Shown in pieces: positions 12,393 through 24,670 of a DNA stretch of 64,000 nt. The stretch lies in NCBI GenBank assembly GCA_916613615.1, contig OU744725.1, forward strand, positions 55,803,075 to 55,867,074, given 5' to 3'. The stretch's first letter is position 1, and every line of letters begins with the position of its first letter. The notes beneath the pieces are model-generated. The model searched no databases and had not been told where the DNA came from. It saw only the letters and a list, made by a program, of their open reading frames with translations. Source of the stretch: Steromphala cineraria. Taxonomy: Eukaryota; Mollusca; Gastropoda; Trochida; Trochidae. The position numbers were made by a program, and so were the translations under genes.

Positions 12393-12660
12393 GAAAAGAC
12401 CAATATCCTCTAAATGTTGGGAGTTTTCAGTGTCAATTTCAGAAACAAGTGTTACATACAAACTCCCTCTAACCTTGCAAAAAAACAAAATTCATTAAAA
12501 TTAACAATTAAATCTTTTTTTTGCTTTTGTTAGGAAATGCCGTTTAACAAATAGTGTTTCAAATATGTCAAAATGTCTGTATCTAGTATCTTTAATGCAT
12601 TTATTCAATAGTTAAAGACCTGGTAATCTGCATGCGTATTTGAACAAAGCCTGGAGTGTC

Positions 12661-12899
12661 CCATCCTGTCTCAGGGAACGAACGTTACGCTAACTCCACC
12701 AATCTGTACCTGGGCTCAAAAGCTAGATTCGCTCTCGCGGCCCGACTCGGGATGTAGCCAATCAAATCATTTTCTCGCCACCTTCTCGATAGAATTTCAA
12801 CTATATATACCAAATCGAGCCGCGTGAGCGAATCTAGCTTCTGAGCCCAGGGTACAGATTAGTGGAGTTAGTGTAACGTTCGTACCCTGAGACAGGATG
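12661..12899. mobile_element. Hairpin element E
   Basis: A 239-bp element with about 77-bp inverted arms (CATCCTGTCTCAGGG and complement at the ends, GAGCGAATCTAGCTT inside). It is flanked by the direct repeat GGAGTGTC at 12653-12660 and 12900-12907, consistent with an 8-bp target duplication. One base of ambiguity at the ends makes the exact length uncertain. No coding capacity. Confidence 0.75.
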
Positions 12900-12907
12900 G
12901 GAGTGTC

Positions 12908-15474
12908 TTAACATTTGTCATTGTCAATGGGATAATCAACTCTGTTCACACAAAATAATTGGCAATACCAATCGTTAACAAGGTAATCATTATTGTCCTT
13001 CTTTGGTGATAGCTGTGTAGAAGATGGTTGACATTGCGTAGAGACACGTTTTAACCTTTAACATTTAAGGTAAAATTTCTCCATAATTTCAAACAATTCG
13101 TGAAACTTTTCTGCAAGATTTATAAATATTGAACACGTTATGCTTGTGTAGTGATAAATGTTTTTCAAATACAAGAAATCTGACCCTATCTTGGAAAATA
13201 AATACTGATTACAGACCAGCTGCTTATAGTTTAAAGAAGACATTGAATCCTTAAGACGACCTTTATATAATGGTAGACTGTTGTACTAACTGTTATCTCG
13301 TGGGACGGCTGGATCGCTTAGAGAGCACATGGCCTTTATCTGTACTTGCCATACACTCAGATGTATCTATAAATGAATCTTAACGATACGTTTATTAGTA
13401 CACAAAAGGTCAGGTCCATGAAATTAGGTCAGGGAAACAATACATGCAATAGAGGTGAATATGAAATTAAACAATATAGATTTTTATTTTAATTATTTTG
13501 TTCTGATCGACCGGTTGTGTTCAATAACAAACTACCAAATGTAAAGTTTGTGAGTGCGACATGTCACCATGTCATTCTTTTTTTACATTCCTGTTTAAGT
13601 ACTTAATTGAATGATTGAGTGATATAAAAATGGTAATCAGAACAACGTGAATCTCAGGATACAGAGTAAGGCAACACTCCAAGTAATGAACCTGAGTAGC
13701 CGGTAGCAAGGTTGTTAGCTGATGCGGTCACTGTTGGCGGTTTCAAATGCCTCTAGGTTCGAATTCTGTTAGGGACATTTCCCGAATAAAGTTCATGATT
13801 TTATACTATTGCATATAGTGTGATACTAAATATAACATTGCTACATTCACGCATACTCTAAAACGAGAAAACCTTGTTGGAAAACTTGGTTGAAATATAA
13901 AAAAAACTTATAACGATTCAACGGTTAGACAATACTAGAATATTATCGGTTCAAGGTTATGAATAACCTTTGCAAGGAAAAGAATAGCAATCTCATTAAA
14001 GTGTGATATATATTGTTACCCTATGCTACGCATGAACATCATACACGTCTCAGTAATAACAGCCGTTAGATTCACCTTTGACATGGTTCAGACCAGCGAA
14101 TCAACGAATCCAGCCTGTTAGCGACATGAAAGTTACATATGTAGATATCCGGTCATCAATACCCGGGAAACCAAGCATCTGTTTTCTGAATTTCAAATAC
14201 AAATATATGCCTCATTATCCGAATGAATTATTCAAACGTTGTATTGTATCACCTCAGTCGATATGTTGGTCAAAAGTGAACTTGACGACTGGAGCTGTGG
14301 GGCCTTGTGTAATATACTTTTCTTTTTACCTCGACACTTTAATTCTGCTATGTAGCTTCCGTTTGTTATAATTTCAAAATACTTTCTATTCACTGTCCGA
14401 CATCGATTATTCATTGGCGACCAGCGTCTCTTGAGGCGATTATGATACAGTACTCGCAGCTTAACACAGTGTTGTTTAAATTGTGAAATTTAAATTTGTT
14501 GGAGACGTGTGACGTGTAATAAGATTACGTTACGGTGACGTCTTTTTCGACTCCACACAAGGTATGTGCTTTGGATGTTTTGATACAAACGTTTGAACAC
14601 GTTTTTACCATAATTACGTCTTGGGATTTTTTCGACTCCACACGTCGGACGTTTTGAGGACGTACATGTAGTATGTTGACAACGTCCTAACAACGTAATT
14701 TTGTAAGCTGGGGTATGACGAGAACAACATTTTTACACCGGAAATTTACACATTAATCAACCTTATCAAAATTATACGATTTTTGACAAACAATAGTAAC
14801 TTCAATGATCGATTCTTGTGTTTCATTTTAAACCTGACATATTTTTCAAACACTAGTTGTGTACACGTCTTTTGTTGAAATACTTATATGCAAAATATTT
14901 ATTATTGTCTATACACTACATTGCGTTTCAATTACTAACATGTCATGTACAATATTGTTTATAAGACCTTTCACTACGCTACCAAGATTAGTTGTATCCT
15001 CCTGAAGTGACTTCATCTTAGATTTAATGCGAATAACGTGGAATATGTTTAATCTTAAAGGTGAGGGTGAACATTTCAAACAAACGAGTTTTACGTTTGT
15101 GGTTCTTAAACCTGTAAGAACTTTTGGTTTTATACCTTGTTTTATGCATGTAATTTTAGGAATCATTTTCGTGATTTTATTTTACTTTTCATCCAAAATT
15201 TAGAAATGATAGGTGAAATATATGAATGGTAGTTAAATACATGTATTCTCTAAATATTGTGTTATTTATTTGAAATCATCTATTGGTGTTTCCGTCACAG
15301 GATCGAGGTCACCTTAACAATTTTATATCTCATTTTCGTTTTGGCATGTACTTTTTAGAACATTTTGCGTAAATGATAATAAGCTTCTAAAACAAAGTTG
15401 AAGTATTATTATACATTACATACACTGCAATTGTTGATATCATCATCTGACTTTGCCTCTGTGTTGTGCTGATG
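12908..15474. other. Intergenic with two weak repeat traces
   Basis: No gene is recognised. Positions 13685-13785 resemble a decayed tRNA-derived SINE head: AGTAGCCGGTAGCA could be an A-box relic and GGTTCGAATTC matches a B box. Positions 14490-14700 are rich in ACGT motifs and repeat TTTTTCGACTCCACAC at about 14543 and 14629. Short frames at 14078-15166 have no recognisable domains. Confidence 0.35.
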
Positions 15475-15595
15475 CTGAACTTCAATAATACACGTCAGCT
15501 TTTAACAGGTAATTTCATTTTCTTCTTCATTTGGTGTGAGATGTTGGCTGATAACATCATTGAAAGCTAGTGAAGTCATCCATGAGACAGTGGCT
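15475..15595 (+). repeat. Low-copy block N, copy 2
   Basis: Shares CTTTTAACAGGTAAT, TGATAACATCATTG and the surrounding spacing with 3850-3965. It has the same orientation about 11.6 kb away, so it is either a dispersed repeat or an old local duplication. Confidence 0.5.
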
Positions 15596-16563
15596 TGAGG
15601 GGTTTCCTTCAGATATATTTAAAAAATCACACACTGATGAACAACTAAAGGTGTTTAAAGGCGAAAAGTAAACTGTCATTAACGTAATTACAGTTTCTGT
15701 CAAACTGTTTGTAGTTTGTCTACCTTTCATAATTGTCTTTCACGAAAAACACCTATTTAGTTTTACCACATCTTTACAGTTTTACTATCGTCGGTATTGG
15801 TAGGAAATCAACGTTATTTGATGGTATCGACAAATGTATGAGTATATATGTATTTTGCAACAATTTTCAAAATTGGGTTTTCTTAGCATGATTTGAATTT
15901 ATTTTATAAAAAAACCGTTTAATATTCATCATATGAGGACATTGTTAAATAGTTTTTAACATTTTCGATAAGAACCTTTTACGAAGGGTTCCTAAGTTAC
16001 CCGCTTCTAATGGCTGAAATATTGCCCAAGCGGCGTAAAACAATACATGTAACTCACTCATACGTTACAAGACTCTTAAAATGATAGTTATACACAAATG
16101 TCAAAAAGGATTTGTTATCGTAACATTTAGTTGTTTTAGAAAACAAGGTAACATGTCAATTAAGAATGTGATAATTCATTAACTTCTCTGTAAGGTGAAA
16201 TGATAATTTGATAATCAGATAAAATGAATGAAAATTGCGCGAACAAACACAAACAGATACATTATTATGATGGTGATGGAGAATCGATTTTCATGTCCTG
16301 ACTTGTATGATGTTAAATATCGATCGAAGAGTTGACAAAACAACTGATTGCATCACTGCACACTTCCATAGAAATGCATTGGATGTAGAGAGTAAATAGG
16401 AGAGGTCACCAGGTGTTTGTATACATTATAAGAAGAAACAAAAACAAGATGGCGAAAACATTGCAATTAAGATAGACTCGTCATCTTCTTTTTTTTAATG
16501 AAAAAGTTAATTCGATCCTTCATTCGTCACTGTGAACAAAATTGTTCTTTTTCATTTTGACCC
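15596..16563. other. Intergenic, nothing recognised
   Basis: No supported gene, RNA or repeat. Confidence 0.5.
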
Positions 16564-16875
16564 TTAAAGGGGCAGTAGCACGTTTGAAAGACAATGTATT
16601 TAAACTAAATGAAGCAGTAATATTTCAAACATATAACGTAAAGTTTAGCCATGTGATTCCTTTTTCTTACACAAAATGAATTAAAGGTGTTCACATACAA
16701 TGGCCGCCAATGGATTTTATGTGAATCTTCAAACTTTGTCCTCTGAATATGGATGATTAGCTTGTGTGATGAGATTTTTGACACTGTCAAAATAATACAT
16801 TTAGCATTAACTTATAACTATCAGGGACATATTTAAAATATAAAATTGTCAAAAAACGTGCTACTGCCCCTTTAA
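16564..16875 (+). mobile_element. Family A MITE, copy 4 (internally deleted)
   Basis: Both termini are present. The roughly 50-bp segment after the left terminus that holds GGGGGAATATAAGG and GATGTCAGG is missing, making this copy about 312 bp. Confidence 0.85.
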
Positions 16876-17380
16876 CGAAATGGTTGAAATTGTGATCGTA
16901 GAATTTTTTTTTCTGAAAATGTCCCTCTTCTTCCTCAAGGCAGTATCGCAATACAGTCTGCATTGTATTTATGAGTTTGGATCGAATAACATTTTCTTTT
17001 ACGTTTATTACTCGCATAATGTATCTGAACGTAAACTGTGCTTGAAATTACGATTTTCGCAAGTACGGAACCATTGATAAAACGATATTATCACAACGTC
17101 ACGACTGCCTAAATGGTTGCGTCATACGAGCAGAGAATTTATACAAAGTCTTTTTTCATATTCCGTTAACAATATTCACATTATCTGGGAGAGAATTTCA
17201 AACTGTAAGTTGGATCTTTAGTCCCTTCAAAAATTCTAAAGTCGTCCAGAAGACGATGACCGAAATTCATTTTGTCATCTCAAGATCAGATCACGCTTGG
17301 ACTTTTCAAGTTTTGTTTTCAGCTCAACACCTAATGAAGGTGTATAACATTTATAAAAATTCAATCCTTTATCTTGATTC
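16876..17380. other. Intergenic spacer between two family A copies
   Basis: Facing 65-codon plus and 76-codon minus frames at 16787-17077 overlap each other and the end of the MITE. Neither shows a domain. Confidence 0.45.
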
Positions 17381-17748
17381 TTAAAGGGGCAGTAGCACGT
17401 TTTTGATAATTTTATATTTTGAATATTTCACTGATAATTGTAAGTCAATGATATATGTATTATTTTTACAGTGTCAAACATCTCATTACACAAGCCAATC
17501 ATCCATAGTCAGAGGACATCTTTTGTCAGGGGAGAAATTATGAAGATTCTCATAAAATCCATTGGCGGCCATTTTGTGTGAACACTTTTAATTCATTTTC
17601 TGTAAGAAAAAGAAATCGCTTTGCTAAACTTCACGTTATATATTTGAATTATTATTACTTCAATTAGTTTAAATACATTATCTTTCAATTTGAATCATTA
17701 ATTTTCATCACCTTAAATCCCCCTGAAAGCGTGCTACTGCCCCTTTAA
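17381..17748 (-). mobile_element. Family A MITE, copy 5
   Basis: Full-length reverse copy with both TTAA-type ends. Together with copy 4 it makes an inverted pair about 500 bp apart. Confidence 0.9.
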
Positions 17749-18496
17749 AGTAACACTATATTTTGATTATGCATAGAGATTACATTTTTCCCCCATTTTG
17801 CAGATAGGACGACTATATAAACATATATACACTGTTCTTATTGTGATGTCATGTTTCGCTGCTGCTGAAGTAAGAATGACATTTCTCTCCGTTTTATCTC
17901 AGTCCCTCAGTCCCTTACCCCAAAACCTGAAAAGGTCAATTTGAAATTTGAGATTTGAATGACAAATTTTCATATTTTTCTCAATGAAATATTTATTAAT
18001 CACATTTCGGAACTATTTCGACACATGAGTTGATACTGGAAAGCGTTTTAAATAATGATGTTAATTGCTGTTTCAAAATGTAGTTTGGAAATAAACAGTT
18101 TGTAGGAAACATTTTGAATTTGAGTTTTGGCACCCTAGTGTTTCCTAGTGTTGTAGTATGAAAAGTTATTTCTTATCAAAACATTTGATAGGAACTGATT
18201 TTTCATCTCCACAAGAAAAAGAAAACTTTGGAAAAACAGATCAAATCAAATCAAAATTCAAAGTTAGCGAACATCTAATTAATTGACATTTGCATTAAGT
18301 TTGCAAATAATGTAATAAACTATTTTTCAGTAGCTGTATCTGACATATGACAAAATATTCAATTGATAGAACATGTTTATTGTAGATTCGTGATTTCAAA
18401 TAAATTCCGGTCAAGTGCAAATAACAATTGTCAACTATTGTCATCACAGCTTTACTGCGCATCTCTGGAGAGGCCCAGTCAACATCAGGAAAATAC
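17749..18496. other. Intergenic, nothing recognised
   Basis: Only a 67-codon minus frame without motifs occurs at 18295-18498. Confidence 0.45.
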
Positions 18497-18555
18497 ATAT
18501 ATCATGATAATACATATATCATGATAAACATATATCATGATAATACATAGATCAT
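18497..18555. repeat. Short tandem repeat, about 19 bp unit
   Basis: About three imperfect units of ATATATCATGATAATACAT. Confidence 0.7.
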
Positions 18556-18588
18556 ACATTGTTATACGTAAAACACGATTGTACGTCA

Positions 18589-18888
18589 CGTATTTATTAG
18601 ATTATACATTTCACAACATGTAAAAAAAGATGAATTCCTTAATTACAATCTGGTTTCATTTCATAGCTTTCCTTGGTCTGATTGTAAAATGTTTAAAGCC
18701 CCATATTCAAAGTGTAGTGAAGTTCAATATTTTTAAACGTATTTATTAGATTATATATTTCACAACATGTAAAATAAGATGAATTCCTTAATTACAATCT
18801 TGTTTCATTTCATAGCTTTCCTTGGTCGGATTATGATATGTTTAAAGCCCCATTTTCAAAATGTAGTAAAGTTCAATATTGAAACAAA
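18589..18888 (+). repeat. Tandem duplication, about 150 bp unit
   Basis: Two successive copies start at CGTATTTATTAGATTAT (18589 and 18738). They share TTCACAACATGTAAAA, GAATTCCTTAATTACAAT and TTTAAAGCCCC. They differ at scattered single bases, so the duplication is not recent. The second unit continues into repeat K. Confidence 0.85.
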
Positions 18889-19245
18889 GTATGTTTACAG
18901 TTTTTATTGTATTTTGCTAAATTTGGCGACCATCCTGGAGAAAATCGAACCAACATTCATTAAATAGGAGAGAATTTACCGAAATGACTGAAACGGCAGC
19001 CCCGGCAAGGCGAATCAAGTAATGCCATCTCACAATTTTCTTCCTAAATATACGCTTGAAAGCTATCCCTGTCGCGTACTACCAGATTGTCTTTTCTTTT
19101 TCTCCGAATAAAGTACTCGTTCCCGCCCAAGTTGATACCAATCGGGCGTAATTGCGGTAACTGAGAATCATAAAGACATTTAATGATGACGTCACCGAAA
19201 GCGGGTTCGTTAAAAGCTACGGCCCTTTTGCAGAGGGTACTGTAC
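18840..19245 (+). repeat. Dispersed repeat K, copy 1
   Basis: The reverse complement of 36585-36812 aligns here. Shared anchors include TTTAAAGCCCCAT, GGAGAAAATCG or close variants, GAACCCGCTTTCGGTGA-like sequence and AGGGTACTGTACTTC. About 160 bp here (roughly 18995-19155) has no counterpart in the other copy. A perfect TGACGTCA lies near 19190. The element type is unknown. Confidence 0.65.
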
Positions 19246-20107
19246 TTCAAAATAAGTATTTTAGTGTTGATTAAAACATTTCAAAATGATTTCAAACTTT
19301 CAACGAAATATTGTTCTACCGAATGATGTATTTCTTTTCTCAATAGCTAAATTCCACCACGAACTGCATGCAACTATGACGAAGGGGCTTTAAGTTTTCA
19401 ATCGGTAAATTAAGCATTTTATTATTTCAGTGATAGTAAAGCCCTGTAGAAAGCTATGAGATGCAACAAGGCAGAAAACAACTTAACTTTTGTGCATTTC
19501 ATTTTAAGATATAAGAACTTTGTAATCAAGGTATAGTTCATTTAACTCAACATAAATTTATGAACATAAAATTCTTCAAATACAAATATTGTTTACATAA
19601 ATGTATGTACATACAAATAATATGTTACATAGAACCAAATTGCTTGTTGAACATACATCAAATAGCACCTGATGTGAATCAGCAGTAGAATCGTGAATAA
19701 GCTAAAATAAATTTGTCATTTTTAGGTTTAATCAACTCAATGATATAAAATGCAATACGTGAAAAATCATGTTTATCTCTTATTAAAGTCAAACTGTAAA
19801 GCGTTTTACTTACTCTAAACACTTCAAGGTATAAATTGTACATGTAATTTGAATGTGTAATTCTCTTCATAACATTTATCATTCAAATGAAAGGTTGACA
19901 ATTTCAAAGTTTGAAAAGTGAAAACACAAAGCCAGGATTTGACACTTCAATTACCTTAAATGAGTTCGATTTTCCTAGGCCTGCACGGTAGAGGGGTTCA
20001 AATCCTCTCTACCTCACTTGACGCTTAACCTTCTAACATCGCATTAAAACGCAAAGCCATCATATGCCGCTGGCTTTGCTCAAAATACTTCCTACCATCA
20101 TAGTTCA
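19246..20107. other. Intergenic with a tRNA T-arm-like sequence
   Basis: Positions 19992-20022 can form a canonical T arm around GGTTCAAATCC with a following seven-base strand, but no matching acceptor strand, D arm or anticodon arm is seen upstream. I read it as a tRNA-derived fragment or coincidence. Confidence 0.3.
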
Positions 20108-21010
20108 CAAGGCCGTTATCTCATGTGACGTTTATTAATCTACCATCTAGCCATCATAGACACATAATTTACTTCAGATAGTATATTTATCCTACATCCG
20201 AATTGTACACTACTCAGTTATCATCACCGCTTCATGTAATGTTTATAATCTATCGTCTAGCCATCAGAGACACAGGATTCACTTCAGATAGTTTATTTAT
20301 CCTTGACGCATATAGTACACTACTCAGATATCATCACCGCTTCATGTAACGCTTATTAATTTAACATCTAACCATCAAGGACACAGGATTCACTTCAGAT
20401 AGTTTATTTATCCTAGACGCATATAGTACACTAGGCAGTTATCATCACCGCTTCATGTAACGTTTATTCATCTAACATCTAGCAACCAAAAACACAGACT
20501 TTACTTCAAATAGTTTATTTATCCTAGACCCACATAGTACACTAGGCAGTTATCATCACCACTTCATGTAACGCTTTTTAATCTACCATTTAGTCATCAA
20601 AGACACAGGATTTAATTAAGATAGTTTATTCATCCTAGCCCCACATACTGTAGTACACTAGGCAGTTATCATCTTCGCCTCATGTAACGTTTATTAATCT
20701 AGCAAAAGAAGACAAAAGATTAAATTTAGATAGTTTCTAAGATTCTAGACATGCATATCGCACTAGGCAGTTGTCAACACCACTTCATGTAACGCGTATA
20801 AATCTACCATCTAGCAATCAAAAGACACAGGATTCACTTCAGATAGTTTATCTATCCTGGAGCCACATAACACGTAACGCAGTTATCAATTTCGCTTCAT
20901 GTGACGAGTATTTATCTAACATCTAGCAATCAAAAGACAAAATATTTAATTCTAACATCCTAGACCTGCAAAGAGCACTAGGCAGCTACCCCCGCCTCCT
21001 TCATAAGACG
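20108..21010 (+). repeat. Degenerate tandem array, unit about 110 bp
   Basis: About eight units, each with a variant of TTATCATCACCGCTTCATGT, then ACGTTTATTAATCTA, CATCTAGCCATCA, GACACAGGATTCACTTC and AGATAGTTTATTTATCC. Adjacent units differ substantially, and the right-most units are most decayed. There is no continuous reading frame. Confidence 0.85.
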
Positions 21011-21318
21011 CGTATGGCGGCACGCCAACCCAATCTAATGCAAAGTTAATATTAAAACCTCCAGAGAGCTTTTATAAGATTTAGTTTGGAAGCATAGTTC
21101 TAAGCCGAAGAGCGATAGCAAGCAGTCACTCCGGGCCTTGTCAAATCTGTCTAATGGAGGGGGAATTGTTCCCAGAGGGTGCGTTGAAGCAGAACAGCCA
21201 AATGTCAGATAGCGACTGGGCTCAGTTTAACCCTTTAGCTAGACTACAGGGTTTCAAGGCTTCCTCAGCCTACATTTGCCTTGAACATGTACTATCTAGA
21301 CAAACAATTGAGACAACA
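21011..21318. other. GC-richer unique stretch after the array
   Basis: Roughly 21000-21250 is less AT-rich than its surroundings. No reading frame above 60 codons and no recognised RNA fold were found. It could be a non-coding exon or an old repeat. Confidence 0.3.
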
Positions 21319-21680
21319 TCGCATTGAGATCCAAAATATCACAATGTTACTTGCAATGATAAATATTGTCGAAATTGGTTCCTATATATACGTTTTCCGA
21401 ACTATTATATCGAGTTTCGCATAATCCATATTCAAAAATGTTATCTCAAACATAATTAATGTTAACGTTACAAGGAAGATCATGGCCACAGTCCCAGTGA
21501 CGTTTTAATCGCATTGAGATCCAAAATATCACAATGTTACATGCAAGATAACTATAAGACAGTGGCCCCAGATATTACAATGTTACTTGCAGAATCCAAA
21601 TTCAAATATATTATCTCAAACATAATAACGTTAACGTTACAGGGAAGATAATGGCCACGGTCCCAGTGACCTTTTAATAG
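21319..21680 (+). repeat. Imperfect tandem duplication, about 170-190 bp
   Basis: CGCATTGAGATCCAAAATAT occurs at 21319 and 21510, and GTCCCAGTGAC at 21491 and 21660. TTATCTCAAACATAAT and GTTAACGTTAC lie between them in both units. Unequal spacing shows internal indels. Confidence 0.75.
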
Positions 21681-21850
21681 TGAGGTTGATTACCACATGA
21701 AGGTGTGCTTGAATTGGATATAACAAAGTTTCATGAATGATCCCAAATATAACAATATTCTTTATAACATAACAATGTAACATGCACGATCCATCTAATT
21801 TGTTTCTTTCAAGTATAACAATATAACATGACAGATCTGGCATTTGCATT

Positions 21851-22213
21851 TTAAAGGGCAGTAGCACGTTTTTAGGGGGAATATAAGGTGATGTCAGGAC
21901 AATGAAAATAAATGGTTCCAATTGAAAGACAATGTATTTAAATTAAATGAAGCAGTAATAATTCAAATATATAACGTAAAGTTTAGCCATGCGATTCCTT
22001 TTCCTTACACAAAATGAATTAAAGGTGTTCACACAAAATGGCCGCCAATGGATTTTATGTGATTCTTCATACTTTGTCCTCTAACCAGAGATAATTGGTT
22101 TGTTTAATAAGTTTTTTGACACTGTCAAAATAATACATTTAGCATTAACTGACAATTATCAGTGAAATATTTAAAAAATAATATTATCAAAAAACGTGCT
22201 ACTGCCCCTTTAA
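21851..22213 (+). mobile_element. Family A MITE, copy 6
   Basis: Full-length forward copy; the left terminus lacks one G (TTAAAGGGCAGTAGCACG). Confidence 0.9.
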
Positions 22214-22799
22214 ATTTTACCCTTGTTATTACAGCCAATGTGTTCGTTGACATTCTACTCCTTCCGCAATTACTAGTATGTTTACTAAACTAATGGCATA
22301 AATTGAATAAATAAATATGAATCGATATTCTCATTACAAAAGTATTCACTTTGAAGTAGAAAGTATATTGAATGTTTACGGCCGAGTACATATTTCTACA
22401 TAAAAACAATTTTCAATGATTAATTGTTTACATTATTCCAAAGCAAATAACCTAGCATAGAAAACATGGTAGTTGCAAAGATACCAATTGTGAACGGTGA
22501 ATATACATTTACAGGCCCAATAACAGCCGCATCCCTTTATAATTAATACTAATGGGTTGTTTGGAATGTGAACATGTCAGCGTAAATGGTTATGATCGAT
22601 TATGAAGACATTAACATAGTATCTGTCACGCTCTGGTAATTTCGTCACAGGCACATGCACAATCGATGTCGATATTCCCTTTGCGGCTAAAACAAGCAGA
22701 TTTGACACTATAACACAATCAATTCTTACTATTAACAATTAGAAATATGTACAAGTCATTTAGATAAACACCTGTAAAACTGTTATATTTTGGATCACA
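22214..22799. other. Intergenic, nothing recognised
   Basis: No supported feature between family A copy 6 and element C copy 2. Confidence 0.5.
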
Positions 22800-23040
22800 T
22801 TAAAGGGGATCAACAACCTGGCTCGTGAAACCTCATTGACCATTGTTAACAAGAGCATCCAGACGGGTAAGGGGGGGGGGGGGGGGGGGGGGGTCACATA
22901 ACACATACTTGGTACTGGCTGTCAGCTGTAACGGTTCGTACAACCAAACGATTTCGTCCCTACCGAGTATTTACGACTCTTTCAGGGCCCTGCTAATAAA
23001 ACACTGGAAGTTAAAAATTCAGGTTGCAGACCCCCTTTAA
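22800..23040. mobile_element. Element C, copy 2, carrying a 23-G run
   Basis: The right end matches copy 1 closely (GCTAATAAAACACTGGAAG, then GACCCCCTTTAA). The left end TTAAAGGGGATC followed by CAACCTGG is a decayed inverted counterpart. The middle holds an uninterrupted run of 23 G at 22871-22893. The 65-codon frame through it is driven by the G run and is not a gene. Confidence 0.65.
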
Positions 23041-23221
23041 GATCAAGAACGTTAATTCTTGTACCTTAATGATGCAAGAACCGCTACAAATTATTGTACG
23101 TTAGTGATGTAACTTGTAAGCTGAGACTGGGTTCTAAAATACATAACTAAAATGTAGACAATTTGTTTAATTCAATGAATTATTTGCGTTGCAAAACACG
23201 ATACCACAATCAATTGATACA

Positions 23222-23741
23222 TTAAAGGGGCAGTAGCACGTTTTTTGATAATTTCATATTTTAAAATTGTCACTGATAATTGTAAGTTAATGCTAAATGT
23301 ATTATTTTGACAGTGTCAAAAATCTCATTACACAAGCCAATCATCCATTAATCATAAATTTTCATTTTCCTGACATCACCTTATATCCCCCCTTAAAGGG
23401 GCAGTAGCACGTTTTAGGGGGAATATAAGGCGATGTCAGGAAAATGAAAATTAATGGTTCCAATTAGAAGACAATGTGTTTACACTAAATGGAGCAGTAA
23501 TAATTCAAGTATATTACGTAAAGTTTAGCCATGCGATTCCTTTTTATCACACAGAATGATTTAAAGGTGTTCACAAAAAATGGCCGCCAATGGTTTTTAT
23601 GTGAATCTTCATACTTTGTCCTCTGACTATGGATGATTGGCTTGGGTAATGAGATTTTTGACGCTGTCAAAATGATTCATTTAGCATTCACTTACAATTA
23701 TCAGTGAATATTTAAAAATATAAACTTATTAAAAAAACGTG
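23222..23741. mobile_element. Two family A copies fused head to head (7a and 7b)
   Basis: 23222-23392 is a reverse copy missing its middle and its right terminus. At 23393 a forward copy begins, so one TTAAAGGGGCAGTAGCACG terminus sits between mirror-image subterminal arms (CATTTTCCTGACATCACC and its complement), forming a hairpin. The forward copy stops at AAAACGTG without the final 15 bases of its terminus. Confidence 0.85.
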
Positions 23742-24304
23742 ATTTATTAGTGCATATTGTATTTTAAACAAAATTTTAACAAAATGAGTGAATACGGAAT
23801 AAACGTATGGAACTTATGTTATGATGGATGATTTAAAGGGACATCGATACCGGAGTCTGAACTGACTTAAATGGTGTGCCAATTGTATGCAATCATTGTA
23901 ACCTAGGATGATTTAGTAGTGCAAGTTTGCAGAAAACACCCTTTCATTGCATTTTGATCACAATTAAATTCATTGTCAAACTGTACAATAAAAATCAATA
24001 ATACACAGATATGAAAGTCGTGTACAGAGTTTTACAACACTAAATTGGTTCGTATCAACACGCAAAATGTCTGACACTGCATTACCTTGATATATCAATG
24101 TAGGTATGTTAAAAGAGGAAATATTTGAATAACATATGAATTTGAGTTTAGAGATCAAAAATACTTATATATTTTATATATCTGGCCATGAGAACAATAT
24201 GAACAAAAGGTATACCTGAGAACTTTTACTATGTACATATATAGCAGTATCGATTTAATTGAGGTATCTTTATCGTTGTGACAATTAAAATGCATGGCAT
24301 TGTG
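23742..24304. other. Intergenic, nothing recognised
   Basis: No gene or repeat family seen. Confidence 0.5.
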
Positions 24305-24313
24305 TGTTTATAG

Positions 24314-24661
24314 CATTCTCTCCCCACAGAGGCAGATCAAGTCATGTTGATTTAGCCTCTGTTCTATTACGCCGAAATCCGTGGGTTCCGGCAGTTTTCC
24401 CCGGCGGGAAAAACTTTCATCACAATAAATTTGATTTTTTTTTTTATCAAATGACAACGTTTCTAGAATGGAAAGAGTGGTTCATATCACAATGCCTTTG
24501 CCTTGATTCAGTAGCCAAAATGATGATTTAAAAACAGCGTCGCTGATTGCACAACTAATTTGGCATCCAATCAGGCATCTCCCATTCTATCATACAAACT
24601 CGTCGTAATATAACAGAGGCTAAATCAACATGACTTGAACTGCCTCTGTGGGGAGAGGATG
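24314..24661 (+). mobile_element. Family B MITE, copy 4
   Basis: Full-length forward copy flanked by a perfect 9-bp direct repeat, TGTTTATAG (24305-24313 and 24662-24670). The terminal inverted repeats run on past the first 20 bases into the shared CCTCTGTTCTATTACG block. Confidence 0.92.
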
Positions 24662-24670
24662 TGTTTATAG

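Noticed and set aside
13685..13785. tRNA gene or clear SINE
   Set aside because: A B-box match and a weak A-box match exist, but no cloverleaf and no second copy were found; kept only as a weak trace.
19992..20022. tRNA gene
   Set aside because: Only a T-arm-like fold is present; no acceptor partner, D arm or anticodon arm.
20108..21010. CRISPR-like array
   Set aside because: The whole unit is repeated without unique spacers and the setting is eukaryotic, so it is a degenerate satellite.
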